From: Whitmania pigra
Taxonomy: Eukaryota; Annelida; Clitellata; Hirudinida; Haemopidae
Length of the DNA: 64,000 nucleotides
Direction: 5' to 3'
Assembly (NCBI GenBank): GCA_021613335.1
Contig: JAJTWR010000057.1
Coordinates: forward strand, 285,619-349,618
Shown here: piece after piece, positions 1 to 12,143 of the stretch
Numbering within the stretch: position 1 is the first letter of the stretch
Layout of the letters: each line of letters opens with the position of its first letter
The notes under the pieces: generated by a model
Database searches by the model: none
What the model was told of the DNA's origin: nothing
The model's input: the letters and a program-made list of their open reading frames with translations, nothing else
Translations under genes and position numbers: made by a program

Positions 1-2214
1 TTATTGTTAAATAATTTTCTTAAGACTTACCAAAGTACAAAGTAAACATGCGAAGAATGTTCTTAATTATTTACAAACATTCTCGTCACCAGCAACAAAC
101 AGATGACAGGATTCTCAGTTGACAAAAACGTGGAAAAGACCAACCAGTCAACCATTCCAATCAACCAATCAGTCAATCAATCGAGGTGACGAACGAATCA
201 ATCAGAATTCCACGAACCCGTGACCTTTCGACCCGATGACCTTTCCTAGAAAGAGACCCCACGCACGGAATCTTGTTTGCAAAGTGATCGAACGAAAGAC
301 ACAGACAGGCAGAGAGTTTCAGACTTCAACAAACATACGACTTATTTACCGTCCTAGCCATGTAAGCTCTCGAGTTTACAGGTTCCGAGAATAGTTCTTC
401 TACCTGTTGAATTCCTTCGTTCTTCGACTCAAAATCGAGGCCGAGACCGCCGGAAGATCTCCCTCGATTACGTGAAAACTTTCAACCTTCCTCAGCGGGA
501 ATTGGCCGAGGGTCGTGGCGTATTTTTCTTCAGGAGTGAAATTGTTATGGAAACGTCTTCAGTGCGAGTAAACAAGCTGGAAAGAGTCGACTGAAGCCGT
601 GTGAACAAAGTCGAAGGATGGAAATTCCTCTATTGGCATTCTTAAATACATTTCTCGTAAGAGTGGATTGATGGATGGATGGATAGAGGGATGGATTGAT
701 AGGTAGATGGATGAGTGGATGGGTGTTTGGATGGTTAGTTGAAAGGAGCATGGTGAGAAATGGAAGGATCGATGAAGAAGTTCATTTAAATAATGGCTCA
801 ACTTATTCGCTATTAATATTTTAAGATTTAAAGTAACAAAATTGTATGAAGGTTTTCTTAATATTTGTGTAAATATCAAAGCAATATATATATTGTCAGT
901 TAATAAGGCTGTAAATATTTGCTTAAAAGTGAATCTCCACGTTTGTCATTAAGAAATTCTCATCTCCACTTCATTTCGCTCCACCACCAAAGTCCTTGTA
1001 GACTCGATACAAGAGTCCATTGCTACCATGAACTTTACCCTCTCAAGAGGTCAACGGAAACAGGAGTTCAATGAACCGTGACGTCACAGCGGACGCAACA
1101 TCTGCTTCCTGTTTGTGGTCACTTGATTGATTTCAACCGATTGAACTGATTGGAATTTTAAGAGGCACGATTGAAAATGAAATATTTCTTTGATCATCAT
1201 CACCATTATCGAAATCATAATCGCCATCGAGATCATTATGTGAAATTATGATGGCTGATGATAAACATCGAAAGTGTAGCATCTTTTGAGATGTGGGGTC
1301 ACAACTATTAAGCAATCTATAGTAACCAATTTATGCCAATTTATGTTATTAAAATATTAATATTATTAGCTTTTATTTGTTTAATGTTTTTTGTTAATTT
1401 TCTACCAGTACCAACTTGGTTTAATTTAAAATATCAGATTTAGAATGACTTTGGCAAAACATTTTTCAGAAACACTCGTAATCAATTTCTCGAACCTAAC
1501 AGCAGTCCCTCGGCGAGTGGGGGGGGATAGTATTCTCCCTGGGGTGGCGGGGTGGTACTGGGTGGGGGAGATAACACCTGATATCCTAATTAGAGTTGCC
1601 ACTTCCAGAAAAGCACACAAAAACTTCCCAGTCATGGGAGCCTTGTTTGCTGAAAACTGCACGAAGAAATACACGTCACCTGTTGCTTTGTGCACGGATA
1701 TTTTTGTGTCCGAAATAAAATATAATTATTACATATAATATAATTACAGTAACATGATTTTAATAATGTATTATTAAATTTTATTTTAATCTACAATTAC
1801 TATTAGGTCTTGTCTGCGTAATAATAATTAATTATAATATTAACTTCATTAGAGGAAATGCGGAGAATTAAAATAGAACTTTGTTGGTGATGCATGAATG
1901 TGCAAAATATATTTTTTTTTTTATAAATATAACAACCTCCTTTCTGTTTGGAAAATTTTAGCATTTATAAAATAAATAAAACTATTCAAAAAATTACTAA
2001 TTGATAAATCAATTATAAAATAAATCGAGCATAATAAATAATAAATCATATTATTGGCTTTGCATGCAAAGATACAGGATTGTTGCTTGAGTCAACTCTT
2101 TTGTTTGCCAACATTCAATCTTTTCCTTCCTTTTCTCGTATCGAATATTGGCTCTGGACCTGTATGTCTAAGTGTCGATGCCCTCAAATCCGTGCCAATG
2201 TTCCCTCGGCCATC
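1..2214. other. Intergenic, no gene recognised
   Basis: I see no coding exon that can be tied to a known family. There is a short degenerate GGAT-type tract (about 663-734). An open frame at about 1445-1738 (plus) has no recognisable domain, no signal peptide and no family resemblance, so I do not call it. The rest is AT-rich filler. Confidence 0.5.
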
Positions 2215-2344
2215 GTTCATCCATCCTTCCATTCATCCATCCATCCATCTATTCATTTAGTTACCTATCAATCCATCCATTAACCCATTCCTTCATCCGT
2301 TCATTAATGCATTCGCCATTCTCCCAACCATCTTCCAACTTTCT

Positions 2345-2733
2345 ATCTATCCATCCATCCATCCATCCATCCATCCATCCATCCATCCATCCATCCATCC
2401 ATCCATCCATCCATCCATCCATCCATCCATCCATCCATCCATCCATCCATCCATCCATCCATCCATCCATCCATCCATCCCATCCATCCATCCATCCATC
2501 CATCCATCCATCCATCCATCCATCCATCCATCCATCCGCCCATCCGTCCATTCTCTCGTCCATCCATCCATCCATCCATCCATCCGCCCATCCGTCCATT
2601 CTCTCGTCCATCCATCCATCCACCCATCCCTCCATCCGTCCGTCCGTCCATCTACCCATCCATCCGCCCGTCCATCCACCCATCAGCCCGTCCATCCACC
2701 CATCTACCCATCCACCCATCCATCCGTCCATTT
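2345..2733. repeat. (ATCC)n microsatellite, ~390 bp
   Basis: There is a nearly pure run of the tetranucleotide ATCC from about 2347. It becomes degenerate after about 2540, with CGCC, CGTC and CTCG variants in a higher-order pattern: a ~54-bp block containing 'ccgcccatccgtccattctc' occurs twice. Flanks at 2215-2345 are looser ATCC/ATTC repeats. The long open frames through it (PSIH on plus, MDGW on minus) are by-products of a tetranucleotide repeat with no stop codon. Confidence 0.97.
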
Positions 2734-2735
2734 AG

Positions 2736-4925
2736 ATATCGATGTACATCCCAACATGAGGCAGCTCCCAGTGTGTTCATTAGCTCAGCAAATAAAATAA
2801 TTCCTTCTACGGAGCCGATAAATAACCATGAAATTATTATCCCCGATTTATTGGCACTACTACTTATAATTACTTATCGAACTTGTTGTGATTTCTTTGC
2901 AGTTATTATTATTAATATTAATATTATTATTGTCCTCTTTACATTATATATATATATATATACATATACATATACATGCTGAAAGATGTTGTTGTTAGTG
3001 CTGTTGGGTAAATTTAAAAGCAGTAACAATAATAGTAATGATTTAATAATAAATATATATATTTTAAATATAAATATAACTATATTTATTTTATATATAA
3101 AATAAAACTATAAAATAAAGTTGAAAATATTTATTTAACGAATTATTATTTCATTTACAAGTAATTACAATTAATTCATTCCCTAATCACGTTCTAAGTA
3201 ATTGCATCCCCTTTCATGTGGTCATGTCCACTAAACTCGTCTGCTTAAATACAAACACAAATAATATTAATAATAATAATAAATTCAAATATAAATCAAA
3301 TAAAATTTGTGTCCTCTTTCTTCATCGGACACTCTCCGTTGTTGATGTTAGTAAACTCGGTAGAATTAAGCTCACGACAAAAGCATTCTTAGCCGCAAAA
3401 CAAACAACAACGCTGGGATTAAATTAACAACTACACATTGTAAAGTAGTTGTGCAACCATTTTCAATCTTTACACATTTTGACACCTTTTCATTGTCCAA
3501 GGATGATTGTCACTCTTTGAAGAAGAGTAGATAAGCGGATGGTGATGATATTGATGATGATGGCCATGATGATGATGATGCTATGCTGGAGTTGGTAATG
3601 ATGAATTGATGATATTAAATATAGACCTATTTAAAATCATAGATTTTGTAATAATTAAAAATTAGTCTCGCTTGATGAGGTCAACGCGATGACATCAATC
3701 AGAACGATGACGGTTCAAAACGATAAAATGTGAAGAAGACTTCGACGATGACGACATCGGCACAGTCGAATTAGGTCTGAAATGAATTTTTAATCGTGTT
3801 TACATTTCCACTTTTACTACGGACTGGGGTGACGAAAACCTCAAAAGCGGCCAATTACGAGACGTTCGCCATGATGAACAATATGGCCTTACGGGTCACG
3901 TGAGCCCGGTAATGGGAGAGTTTGTGATTTATTGGAAAATGAAAGCGATACTGATAAGCAAATTAGTTAAATTGGATTTTTTGATATTAGAGACGGTTGG
4001 ATACCGTGGTGACAAGAGCTCTAGAGGTTTGGTTGGCGATGTACGATGATGATGATGATGTTACTGGGCGGTCTTTTGATTGTTGTTGTTTTTGATGTTA
4101 ATTTTGGCTAACCAATAGAAACAGTTGATGTTTAGTTCTGACATTTATTTAATTTGAATTTTAAGCCTTAAATTTTTGAAAATCGAATGCAATAACATTT
4201 TAGTAGCAAACGTTGAGAAGTATTTGTTGAATGACAATAACTAATATAAACTCAATGTTTGAAATTGAACCATTTGACCTGCAAGAGATTAACCAAATTA
4301 ACAATATGTTATTGTTGCGTAACATTATGTTATTATTAGCAAGATATTACAGCATGTCCTAACTGATAATATTTTTTGATAACATTATTTCAGAAATTAT
4401 GATAACAACTTCATTTACAAGTCCAACATTATAATTTCCTATAAAAGCAAACTAATTGCCTTATAAATAAAATAAAGCAAATGAATCTTAGCAGCTAAGC
4501 AGTCTACCCGAGCAGGAAACCCACTAAAACTAAAACTCTTCGGTCGGCCCTTCAATGTCAAAGGTCAATGTGTGACAAAAAAGTATTCGTCGTCCATCTA
4601 ATTTAACATAATTTTATTAAGTACTTATTACATCTATATTTGTTTATTTATTTATTTATATTTATTGTTCAAATTTGTCCGAAGAAATTTTATAATTTCC
4701 ATGTCGACGTTATGGACATTCATTAATTTCATTTCATTCGCTAGGTTTCAATTCATCTTGAAGGTTCCATCTAGCGAATGAAATAAAACACGTCTAATCT
4801 AAATGTTCCAAAAGCCAGCAAAGTGACAACGTGTTCAATGCTTCAAGTTGAATCCATGTAAGCACACCAGGATTATTTCAGAAGTTTGGAAAAATAATTT
4901 TCCCTCGAAATCATGAGCAACACAT
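2736..4925. other. Intergenic, simple-sequence rich
   Basis: No gene is recognised. The stretch contains a (TA)n/(TATACA)n tract near 2946-2978, AAT-rich stretches and GATGAT tracts (about 3540-3600, 4045-4062). It lies downstream of the R-spondin-like gene on the minus strand, so its right end should include that gene's 3' UTR. I did not see a convincing polyadenylation signal close to the stop codon. Confidence 0.5.
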
Positions 4926-7900
4926 TCATGTTTCTCTACAAAATCTGTCCTTCCTGTAGCACTTTCTGTACTCGTACTCTGGATTAGGGCATCGAATGAC
5001 ATCGTTTAACTTGAACTTCTGGTACAACGCAAGGTCGTGCATGGATGAATTCCCCGCTTGAGTACCCAGAGGAAGATCGTTTGCCGTTTTCGATAGTCCG
5101 GGGGTGGGCTTTAGAAGTCGATTACTCCTTCTCCAATTTTCTCCTTCCCTTCTTTCGTCTGCATCCGGCATCTTGAGTTCATAGTCGAGGTTCTTAAGGA
5201 GGTTGTACTTGCCCCAAGAGTTGAACCTGTACAGAAAGAACCTACTCCGAGTTTGAAGGCCGATGCAGTGTGCTGAGCTTTTGTAGAAGCATTTCGACCA
5301 CGGCGTCCATTGTGATGGTTTGCATTCGTTGTCTGAAAGAAATTAAAGAAAAATAATATTTATTATTTAGTAACAATAGTTTGTCATTACGGCGACGTTA
5401 TTATTTATTATATTTTATAATTTGTAAATCCCATTCACTTCAGATGTTGAAATATAAAATCTAACTCTTCAAAGTTAAAATTATTTTGAGAAAGTGGTTA
5501 TTCAAAGTTTTTTTCAAAGATATTCTTAGAAATAAATATTGTTTAAAGTCTAAGATATTTCTTGTCGTAGTGCTCCCTCCATGTCATCATCGTCATCGTC
5601 ATCGCAAGCATAATCACAATCATAACAGTTATAATAATAGTAATGATAATATCTAGGCCCCTCCCAATGTGAGAATATCTCAGGACCCCCTCTAGCAAAT
5701 CAGTCGGAGCTATTGTTGTCATGACAACCAAATGACGTTGTAAGCAGTTTGGTAGTTACATAGTTAATCCTTTTGGATTTATTGTTCTTGAAACAAGTTA
5801 TTCAAAATATTTCATCCATAAGAAGAACAACTGTGTTCAAATTATTTTTCGATTGTCTGGAAATTTAGAATATTTATTAATTAAATTATTACTGGCTTAT
5901 TTATTTAATTCTTAGTAGTAAGAAGGAACCAAAAAATTACATAAAAAAAATAACAGGCAAGGCAATAATTGTTGTAATGATTATAATCAGATGTTTTAAC
6001 ATATAATCAGATTAACACAAGTATAAATGAATGAATAATAATTTAATTATATTAAATAAAGCATAAATGTTTACAAAACCTTGACCGGGCTTCCTGCATT
6101 TTCTCTCTTCAGGGTGGAACAGATGAGCCCTCGGTGGGCACTTCTGGAGGCAGCGTCCCCTGTACAGGAGGTACGGGTGTAGGCACCTCCCACATCGGTC
6201 TTTTGTTCTGCATTTCTCACAATTTTCGATCGTGCATTCTTGGAACATTTGTGATTAGAAGTAATTATAATATTGTTAGTAGTAACAATAATAACTGTAA
6301 TAATAGGAATAATAAATAGATTGATAAATTAATTTTTTCTGGAATTTTTGACATTTTAATAATTAAATATCAAATAAAATATATTCATAACTCAGGTTAT
6401 TCGAAAACATTTTGATTAAAGCATCAAACAAAGTGCATAAAACCGATATTTCTCAGCAAATGATGAATGAATGAATGAATGAATGAATGAATGAACGAAT
6501 GAACGAATGAACGAATGAACGAATGAACGAATGAACGAATGAACGACTGAACGAATGAACGAATGACGGGCAATTTACAAAGTAAAACTCTTAAATATCT
6601 CGCTGAGGTATCAGTTACTCAAGATGTGATTTTAAGAAGTGCTTTGTAATTTATTGCTTTTTCATTGCTTATTCGCGTCTCATCCTCTCTTCCGTCAGTC
6701 GATTGTGTTCGATCTTTTCAACTCCAAGAGAATACAAGTTGTTCAGAATTTATTGTTACGTTTCGATTCAAATGCGTGGCCATTCATGCCGATGAGCAAA
6801 TGACTTCATTCGTGGCGATCTCGCTTCGTCAGAATAAATGACAGATTACGATCATGATTAGTTTCGGTTAAGTGATTTTCTTCGATCGTTTCGTTGATCT
6901 TGTTCAATATTTTCATGAATTTATGAAATTTTCATGAAATTATAAATATTTATATAATTTATGCTTGATCAGCTTTAAAGGACAAGTAGTGGTTTGCCTT
7001 TTCAATTTTAGCTCTGAACACCCGAATTGTGGCAGTTTTCGCATCCTAGCGCACCTGTATCTTGACTAATGCTAATGTGGCGCTATAAAAATTGAAGTAT
7101 CGTCGTTAATTACATTATACCTATTCTAATGAATTACATTATTCATATTCTTTTTAATTATATTAATTCTACGAACATGACATATTTCACAAGCTGAAAT
7201 TTATCACTTTTTAATTACTTTCTGATTGCTAAATTCGACAGGTGCTTGTTTAATATCCTTTCATTTTCTGCCATCCACAATCAAGATTGAAAACTTTGTC
7301 CATACATGTTGAAAATATAAATACAAAAAACAAACTTACAATTAACTAATTAATTAATTACACAGATGTAAGTATTATTCATTCATCCGACAAAGCTCAC
7401 GATCCGCACCTGACACCGATTAAATAGAATGTTTGACAACACATCCTTCCAATCCTGCCACGTTTTTCAATGTTAAACCTTTTCATCTGGGGTTCTCGTG
7501 ACAAAATTATTAACAATTATTAGCAATAACTAACATTTATTGACAATTATTAACAATTATTAACAATTATTGACAATTATTAACAATTATTATCAATTAT
7601 TGACAATTATTGACAACAATAAGACAAGAATGTTTACGGATTTTTAGCAAATCTTTGGAATAGGACTTCAAATGAACTCTCATTCTTGGGTGTGTGCAAA
7701 CACTGTGTCACGATCGAGGCCCCTAATCATTGTTATTGTTGTTGTTTTTTTTCTTGTTTTTGTTGTTACCAGCGTGTTATCGTGCTCATTCATTTATTTT
7801 AATGGCATTAAGAATGCTTACGACTAAATAATAACCTTTAAAAATAATTACTAACATTTACTGAAGTAACAAGCAAATAACCAGTTGAGTTAATAAATAA

Positions 7901-8841
7901 CCAGTTAACGTGTTCAGCGATTTATTTTCTTTTTCAAAAGAGTTATTTATTTCAATTGGTGATGCCAATTCCAATTAACTTCAGATTGTGATAATGATGT
8001 TCAGTCATTGATTCATAAATTATGATAATGATTTATTCAATAACACCAAATCTCGTTAAAGACAGTTTCGTTTTTTAAACTTTAAAGTATTTGGATTAGT
8101 TTAACTGTTACGATTCAACTTGGGTCATACGATAGAATTGGATTTACATTGAAATAAATAATATATTAACTAATTATAATATATGTTGCATTGAAATAAA
8201 TAATATAATAGTTACTTTATTATTATAATACATGTTATATTGTGCGATAATATACAACGAAGGCTTGAAATAGCCTTTGGATAACCACACATTCAGTTTC
8301 AGTTCATTAACTCAATAATCTTAAAATGATTTAAAACATTTAAATGACAAAATATTTAATTATTTTTCAATTAATTAAAAATCAACAATTAATTGATTGA
8401 ATTAGTAAATGATTGATGAGGGCTGTGGGCTGATTAACTCACGAGCTGATTGAACGAATTTCAATTCTCACTTGAACACTTCCCATATTTCTTTATTGGT
8501 CTTTCCTCGGGGTTCCAAACTTTAGGGTAGTAGCCCTGAGGGCAGCGGGCAAGGCAGACCCCCACCTGCCTCATGTTCTGCCACTCAAAGAACAGGAAGT
8601 GACGTGCCCGACACGTGATGCAACCGTTGGAAGCAGAACATTGAAGACATTTTTTAGGACAGCTGTTGTTGTTGTTGTTGTTGTTGCGAGGGACTTTTTG
8701 TTGCTGAGGTTTGACCTTTCTGAATGGGGATTGAACCCTGCGGAGGTAAGAGTTTTGGGGGTCGTCCTCCATAGCCGATGACGTTACAAATACGGCGATG
8801 AGGACGGTGGAAGTGACGATGATGGTCAGGTGGAGTGGCAT
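4926..8841 (-). CDS. RSPO-like: R-spondin-like secreted Wnt modulator, 3 coding exons
   Basis: The three minus-strand exons are 8841-8472, 6238-6080 and 5332-4926, joined in phase 1 at both introns, giving about 311 residues. A second in-phase donor would end exon 2 at 6086. Exon 1 encodes a signal peptide, a low-complexity Asn run and the first furin-like repeat, including MRQVGVC, which matches vertebrate RSPO (IRQVGVC), the surface that contacts ZNRF3/RNF43. Exon 2 encodes the second furin-like repeat (KCTIENCEKC), the LGR-binding repeat. Exon 3 encodes a TSP1 domain (ECKPSQWTPWSKC ... RKCYRKDRFC) with an unusually long basic loop of roughly 75 residues, and it stops soon after, so the basic tail seen in vertebrate RSPO is nearly absent. 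R-spondins potentiate Wnt signalling extracellularly. A good splice acceptor lies 2 nt before the ATG, implying an upstream 5' UTR exon. Both phenylalanines of the LGR clamp are arginine here. Confidence 0.88.
6464..6567. repeat. (GAAT/GAAC)n tandem repeat
   Basis: A GAAT run of about six units passes into an alternating GAAC-GAAT 8-mer array of about eight units, ending in one variant unit (gaacgactgaac). It lies in intron 1 of the R-spondin-like gene. Confidence 0.95.
7501..7620. repeat. ~11-bp minisatellite (TTAACAATTAT/TTGACAATTAT)
   Basis: There are about ten imperfect tandem copies of an 11-bp unit, with A/G variation at one site. It lies in intron 1 of the R-spondin-like gene. Confidence 0.85.
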
Positions 8842-11800
8842 GGCTGGGAATAAAAATAAAAAAGAAATTGTGCCAGAAAAATTTAAGTGGTTAAATAATT
8901 TTAAAGAAACAATCCAATTGGTTTAAAAAATAATCGAATATTAATTATAATAATTAACTAAATGGTCAAATTTAAAAAGTGACTAACTTAATAACCAACA
9001 TATTGCGTGAAAAAATATATTTGCATAACAACAAATATTACAAATTTTGTTTGAAAGGTTAGTTAAATGGCCAATAATCGGATAATTAAAGAGAAATTAT
9101 TTACTAATTGGCAATAATGAACTTGTAATTATTTATGGGGTCTAATTTATGACAAATGTTTGTTTTTGTTCTAACTGTGGCTTATTTTATTTCTATATAT
9201 AATTTTAATATTGTGGCAATTTGTGCCAAAAATTGTTGAACGAGTGAATTTGTTAACTCTCACTCATCTCGCCATTCATCCATCCATTCATCAATCCATT
9301 CATCAATTCATTGACCAATCCATTCACAAATCCAATCACTAATCCATTCATCCGTCCATTCATCATTCTATTCACAAATTCAATCACCAATCCATCCATT
9401 CATCCATCCATGCATCCATCCATTCAGACATCCAATCCATCCGTCCGTCTATTCATTTTTTTACTCAACTATCCATCCTCTGCAAATTGCCTAAGAAAGT
9501 TTAATAATTTAACACTCAACTAAAATATTGAAATTAATACAAATTGACATAAATTTAATTATGATACTTGATTTATTGCTAATGAATGCAATAAGCATAA
9601 ATTATAACAAAAATCTGAATTTAAATCATAAACCTTCTACAAACTGAAAGCATTGCTTAAAACTCAAGATATTTAATAATGATGTAAATGATGTAATATT
9701 GTGATATGCTGACATCATTCACTATTAATTAATTAATTATTATTTACATTTAATGATTATTAAAGTCAGGTTAGTGGATCTTTACAGGTAACTTGTGATT
9801 CATATTTACAAGTTATGTCAATGTAAACATCGAATTATTTACGAATATTTCTTATGCATTCGACTATTACATCTATGTTAAGTTAAAAGACTTTTATTTC
9901 AAATAATTTGTAAAATAATTGTCAATTCAAATAAAATTTGACTTTATTGTTAATCATTCAATCTGCCGATATTACATGCTGTCTCCAAAATGTCCAATTA
10001 GAAATTATTGAAACAAACTTATTTAAAATTATTTCAGCCTTCAATAAAGTTTCATTTATGTTCAAATATTCCCAATTCAAAAATTAATTCCAGCACAAAG
10101 ATTCACCATTTTAGTTTTAAACTTGTTTTAAATTTTATCTAAAAAGGAAAAATAGTATCTATGAAAAGGCAAATTTAGAGTTACCTGTTGAAAATTCTCT
10201 GGTTTATTTGACCTTAGCTCTTTTTCTTTATCGAACTCAATCAATCAATCAACAACTACGTCGAACTCAGTTCGTTTTTCCAGAGTAGCTCGAGAATTCC
10301 ATTCCTACGCAGTAGCCGGAATGAATAGAAGACCGTTCCATGGTTAGAAGCATTTCGCGCATTTTAACAAATATTTCTCCTTTTTATTCAACTCGAAAAA
10401 TTGAAGAAAAGAACAACAAAAATCGCGGAAACTTTGTTACAGTTTTCAGGAAACCCGTTTCTCAAGTCGTGGCGGTATTTTATCTTTAAGTGTCGACAAA
10501 CCTATCTTGAAGTTTTCCCCGCATTTGTAAATCTTTCTCTTTCCAATGGATTCCACGCTTTGGTCTTTGTTTTCATGTCTTCACAACTTTGTAGGTTTTA
10601 CCTCAGTGGACTCTTCAGTTTGTCTTCGATATGGTATTTCGCGAAGAGGCTTATAATACATAACATGCAATACATCAGCGGACAAGTAATCTTCAAATTA
10701 GGATTGAATAAATCGCAAACGATCTCATAATTTGAACTCCAGACGAAGACACCAACAACGTTCAACTTAGTGAATTCTTGTTATTGTTGATGTTGCCAGC
10801 ATAATCGTTGAGGCATTGTGGACATTGTCTCAGCTTTGCTCTTATATTGCTGGCATTTCGATATCTATTCTTATACGTGACAGGCCTTCAGACATAATTA
10901 GACTTACGGTGTCTCTTTTATGAGCAGGGTTTAAAGATATTTTAGAAAGGGATGTTTTTTTAATTTTTAAAGTTTTGACTAACATTTCGTGAGCGTTCGT
11001 CCGCCAAATTTGTTCAGGTAGCCAGCCACATTCAAAAGAATCTATTTCAACTGCTAGCTGTCTGAGAAAACAAAACAGGCAAAAATAAACTTGAAATATT
11101 TGCTGATTTGTGACTGTAAACGCTGCAGGATATTTTGTATTGCCATCCTAATATGAAGTTAAAAATTTAATTGACGATCGAGTCTGCAATGGTGAATAGA
11201 ACTGCAGGAGTTTTTAAAAATATAGACACAACTATGCAGTCGTTAATGAAGGTGGAGTAATTAAATCATCCCTCTATAGCCAGTTTAATACTCAATGTTA
11301 TCGTGTTAGCCAATAGTTAACAGAAAATGTTACTAGCTGGATCGAACACGCCTATTGAACTACTGTCCAAACTTGAATTCATTTTATTAGACTCAATATT
11401 TTTAGTATCTTGACTTTAAAAGTAAGAAGATTATATAAATAATCCATGACAATGTTAAATTAGTTTTAAAATTTAGGTTTTTTAAATGGCTGCAATTTCC
11501 AAGACTCAATTGCAACTTTATTTCGTCATTCCTTTATTCCGAAAGAGAAGAGTGAAATTAAAAATATCCATGTTTTAACTTTTAATTTTATCTAATTGAA
11601 GGTTAGCGAGGCTTAACTTTGGTTAAAACACATTTTTTTAACTTTCAAAAAATTATTTCACATCAAATACTTTTATTAAATTCGATGTTTTATATTTTAA
11701 TGAAATCAGTTGTTGAAACTGCAGCGCTGGAATGAGAATCGTTCCTGTGTTTCATCATTTAACTACAAAAAATTCCACCAAACACCCGCATTGCAATTTA

Positions 11801-12095
11801 AGAAATAATGGAAGGATGACCCAACATCCCGTTCATAAAAGATTTTCGAAATGAAATTGCTTGCAACCAGTTCATATTTCTTTTATATTTCCATGTTTTT
11901 GACTCCTTCAAGCAACAGGATTCTAAAACTTTAAGTATCTGCAGCTACCGTCCGTTAGAGGTCTGTTCCATCACGACTTCATAAATTGTGAGTTACTTGG
12001 GGGTGTTTTTAAGTGTTGACACTTGTGAAAAGACGGGAACCATCTCAAATTCAACGTTTCATAACCGTAATTTCCCATCATGAATGAAATGAATG
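8842..12095. other. Intergenic; probable 5' region of the R-spondin-like gene
   Basis: No coding exon is recognised. A strong minus-strand splice acceptor (pyrimidine tract then ccCAG) ends 2 nt before the R-spondin start, so a 5' UTR exon is expected somewhere in this interval, but I could not place it. A degenerate ATCC/ATTC tract lies at about 9262-9450. An open frame at 10401-10730 (plus) looks coincidental. Confidence 0.45.
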
Positions 12096-12101
12096 TTTAT
12101 T
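12096..12101 (-). terminator. Polyadenylation signal AATAAA of capping gene copy 1
   Basis: A canonical AATAAA lies on the minus strand about 43 nt after the stop codon of the first capping-enzyme copy. Confidence 0.6.
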
Positions 12102-12143
12102 TCCGGGAATTAAATAAAATAGATGAGTGATGAAAGACGGTCA

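Noticed and set aside
1445..1738. 97-codon open frame
   Set aside because: No family resemblance and no flanking splice or promoter signals. A stretch of similar length is open on the opposite strand as well.
2172..2735. Long open frames through the ATCC tract (PSIH repeats on plus, MDGW repeats on minus)
   Set aside because: Any ATCC tetranucleotide array is open in several frames. Composition is wholly set by the repeat, and there are no domains or splice logic.
6464..7620. Tandem repeats as a possible CRISPR-like or regulatory array
   Set aside because: Units are 8-11 bp with no spacers. Ordinary micro/minisatellites in an animal intron.
10401..10730. 109-codon hydrophobic open frame
   Set aside because: No recognisable domain and an atypical composition resembling translated AT-rich noncoding DNA.
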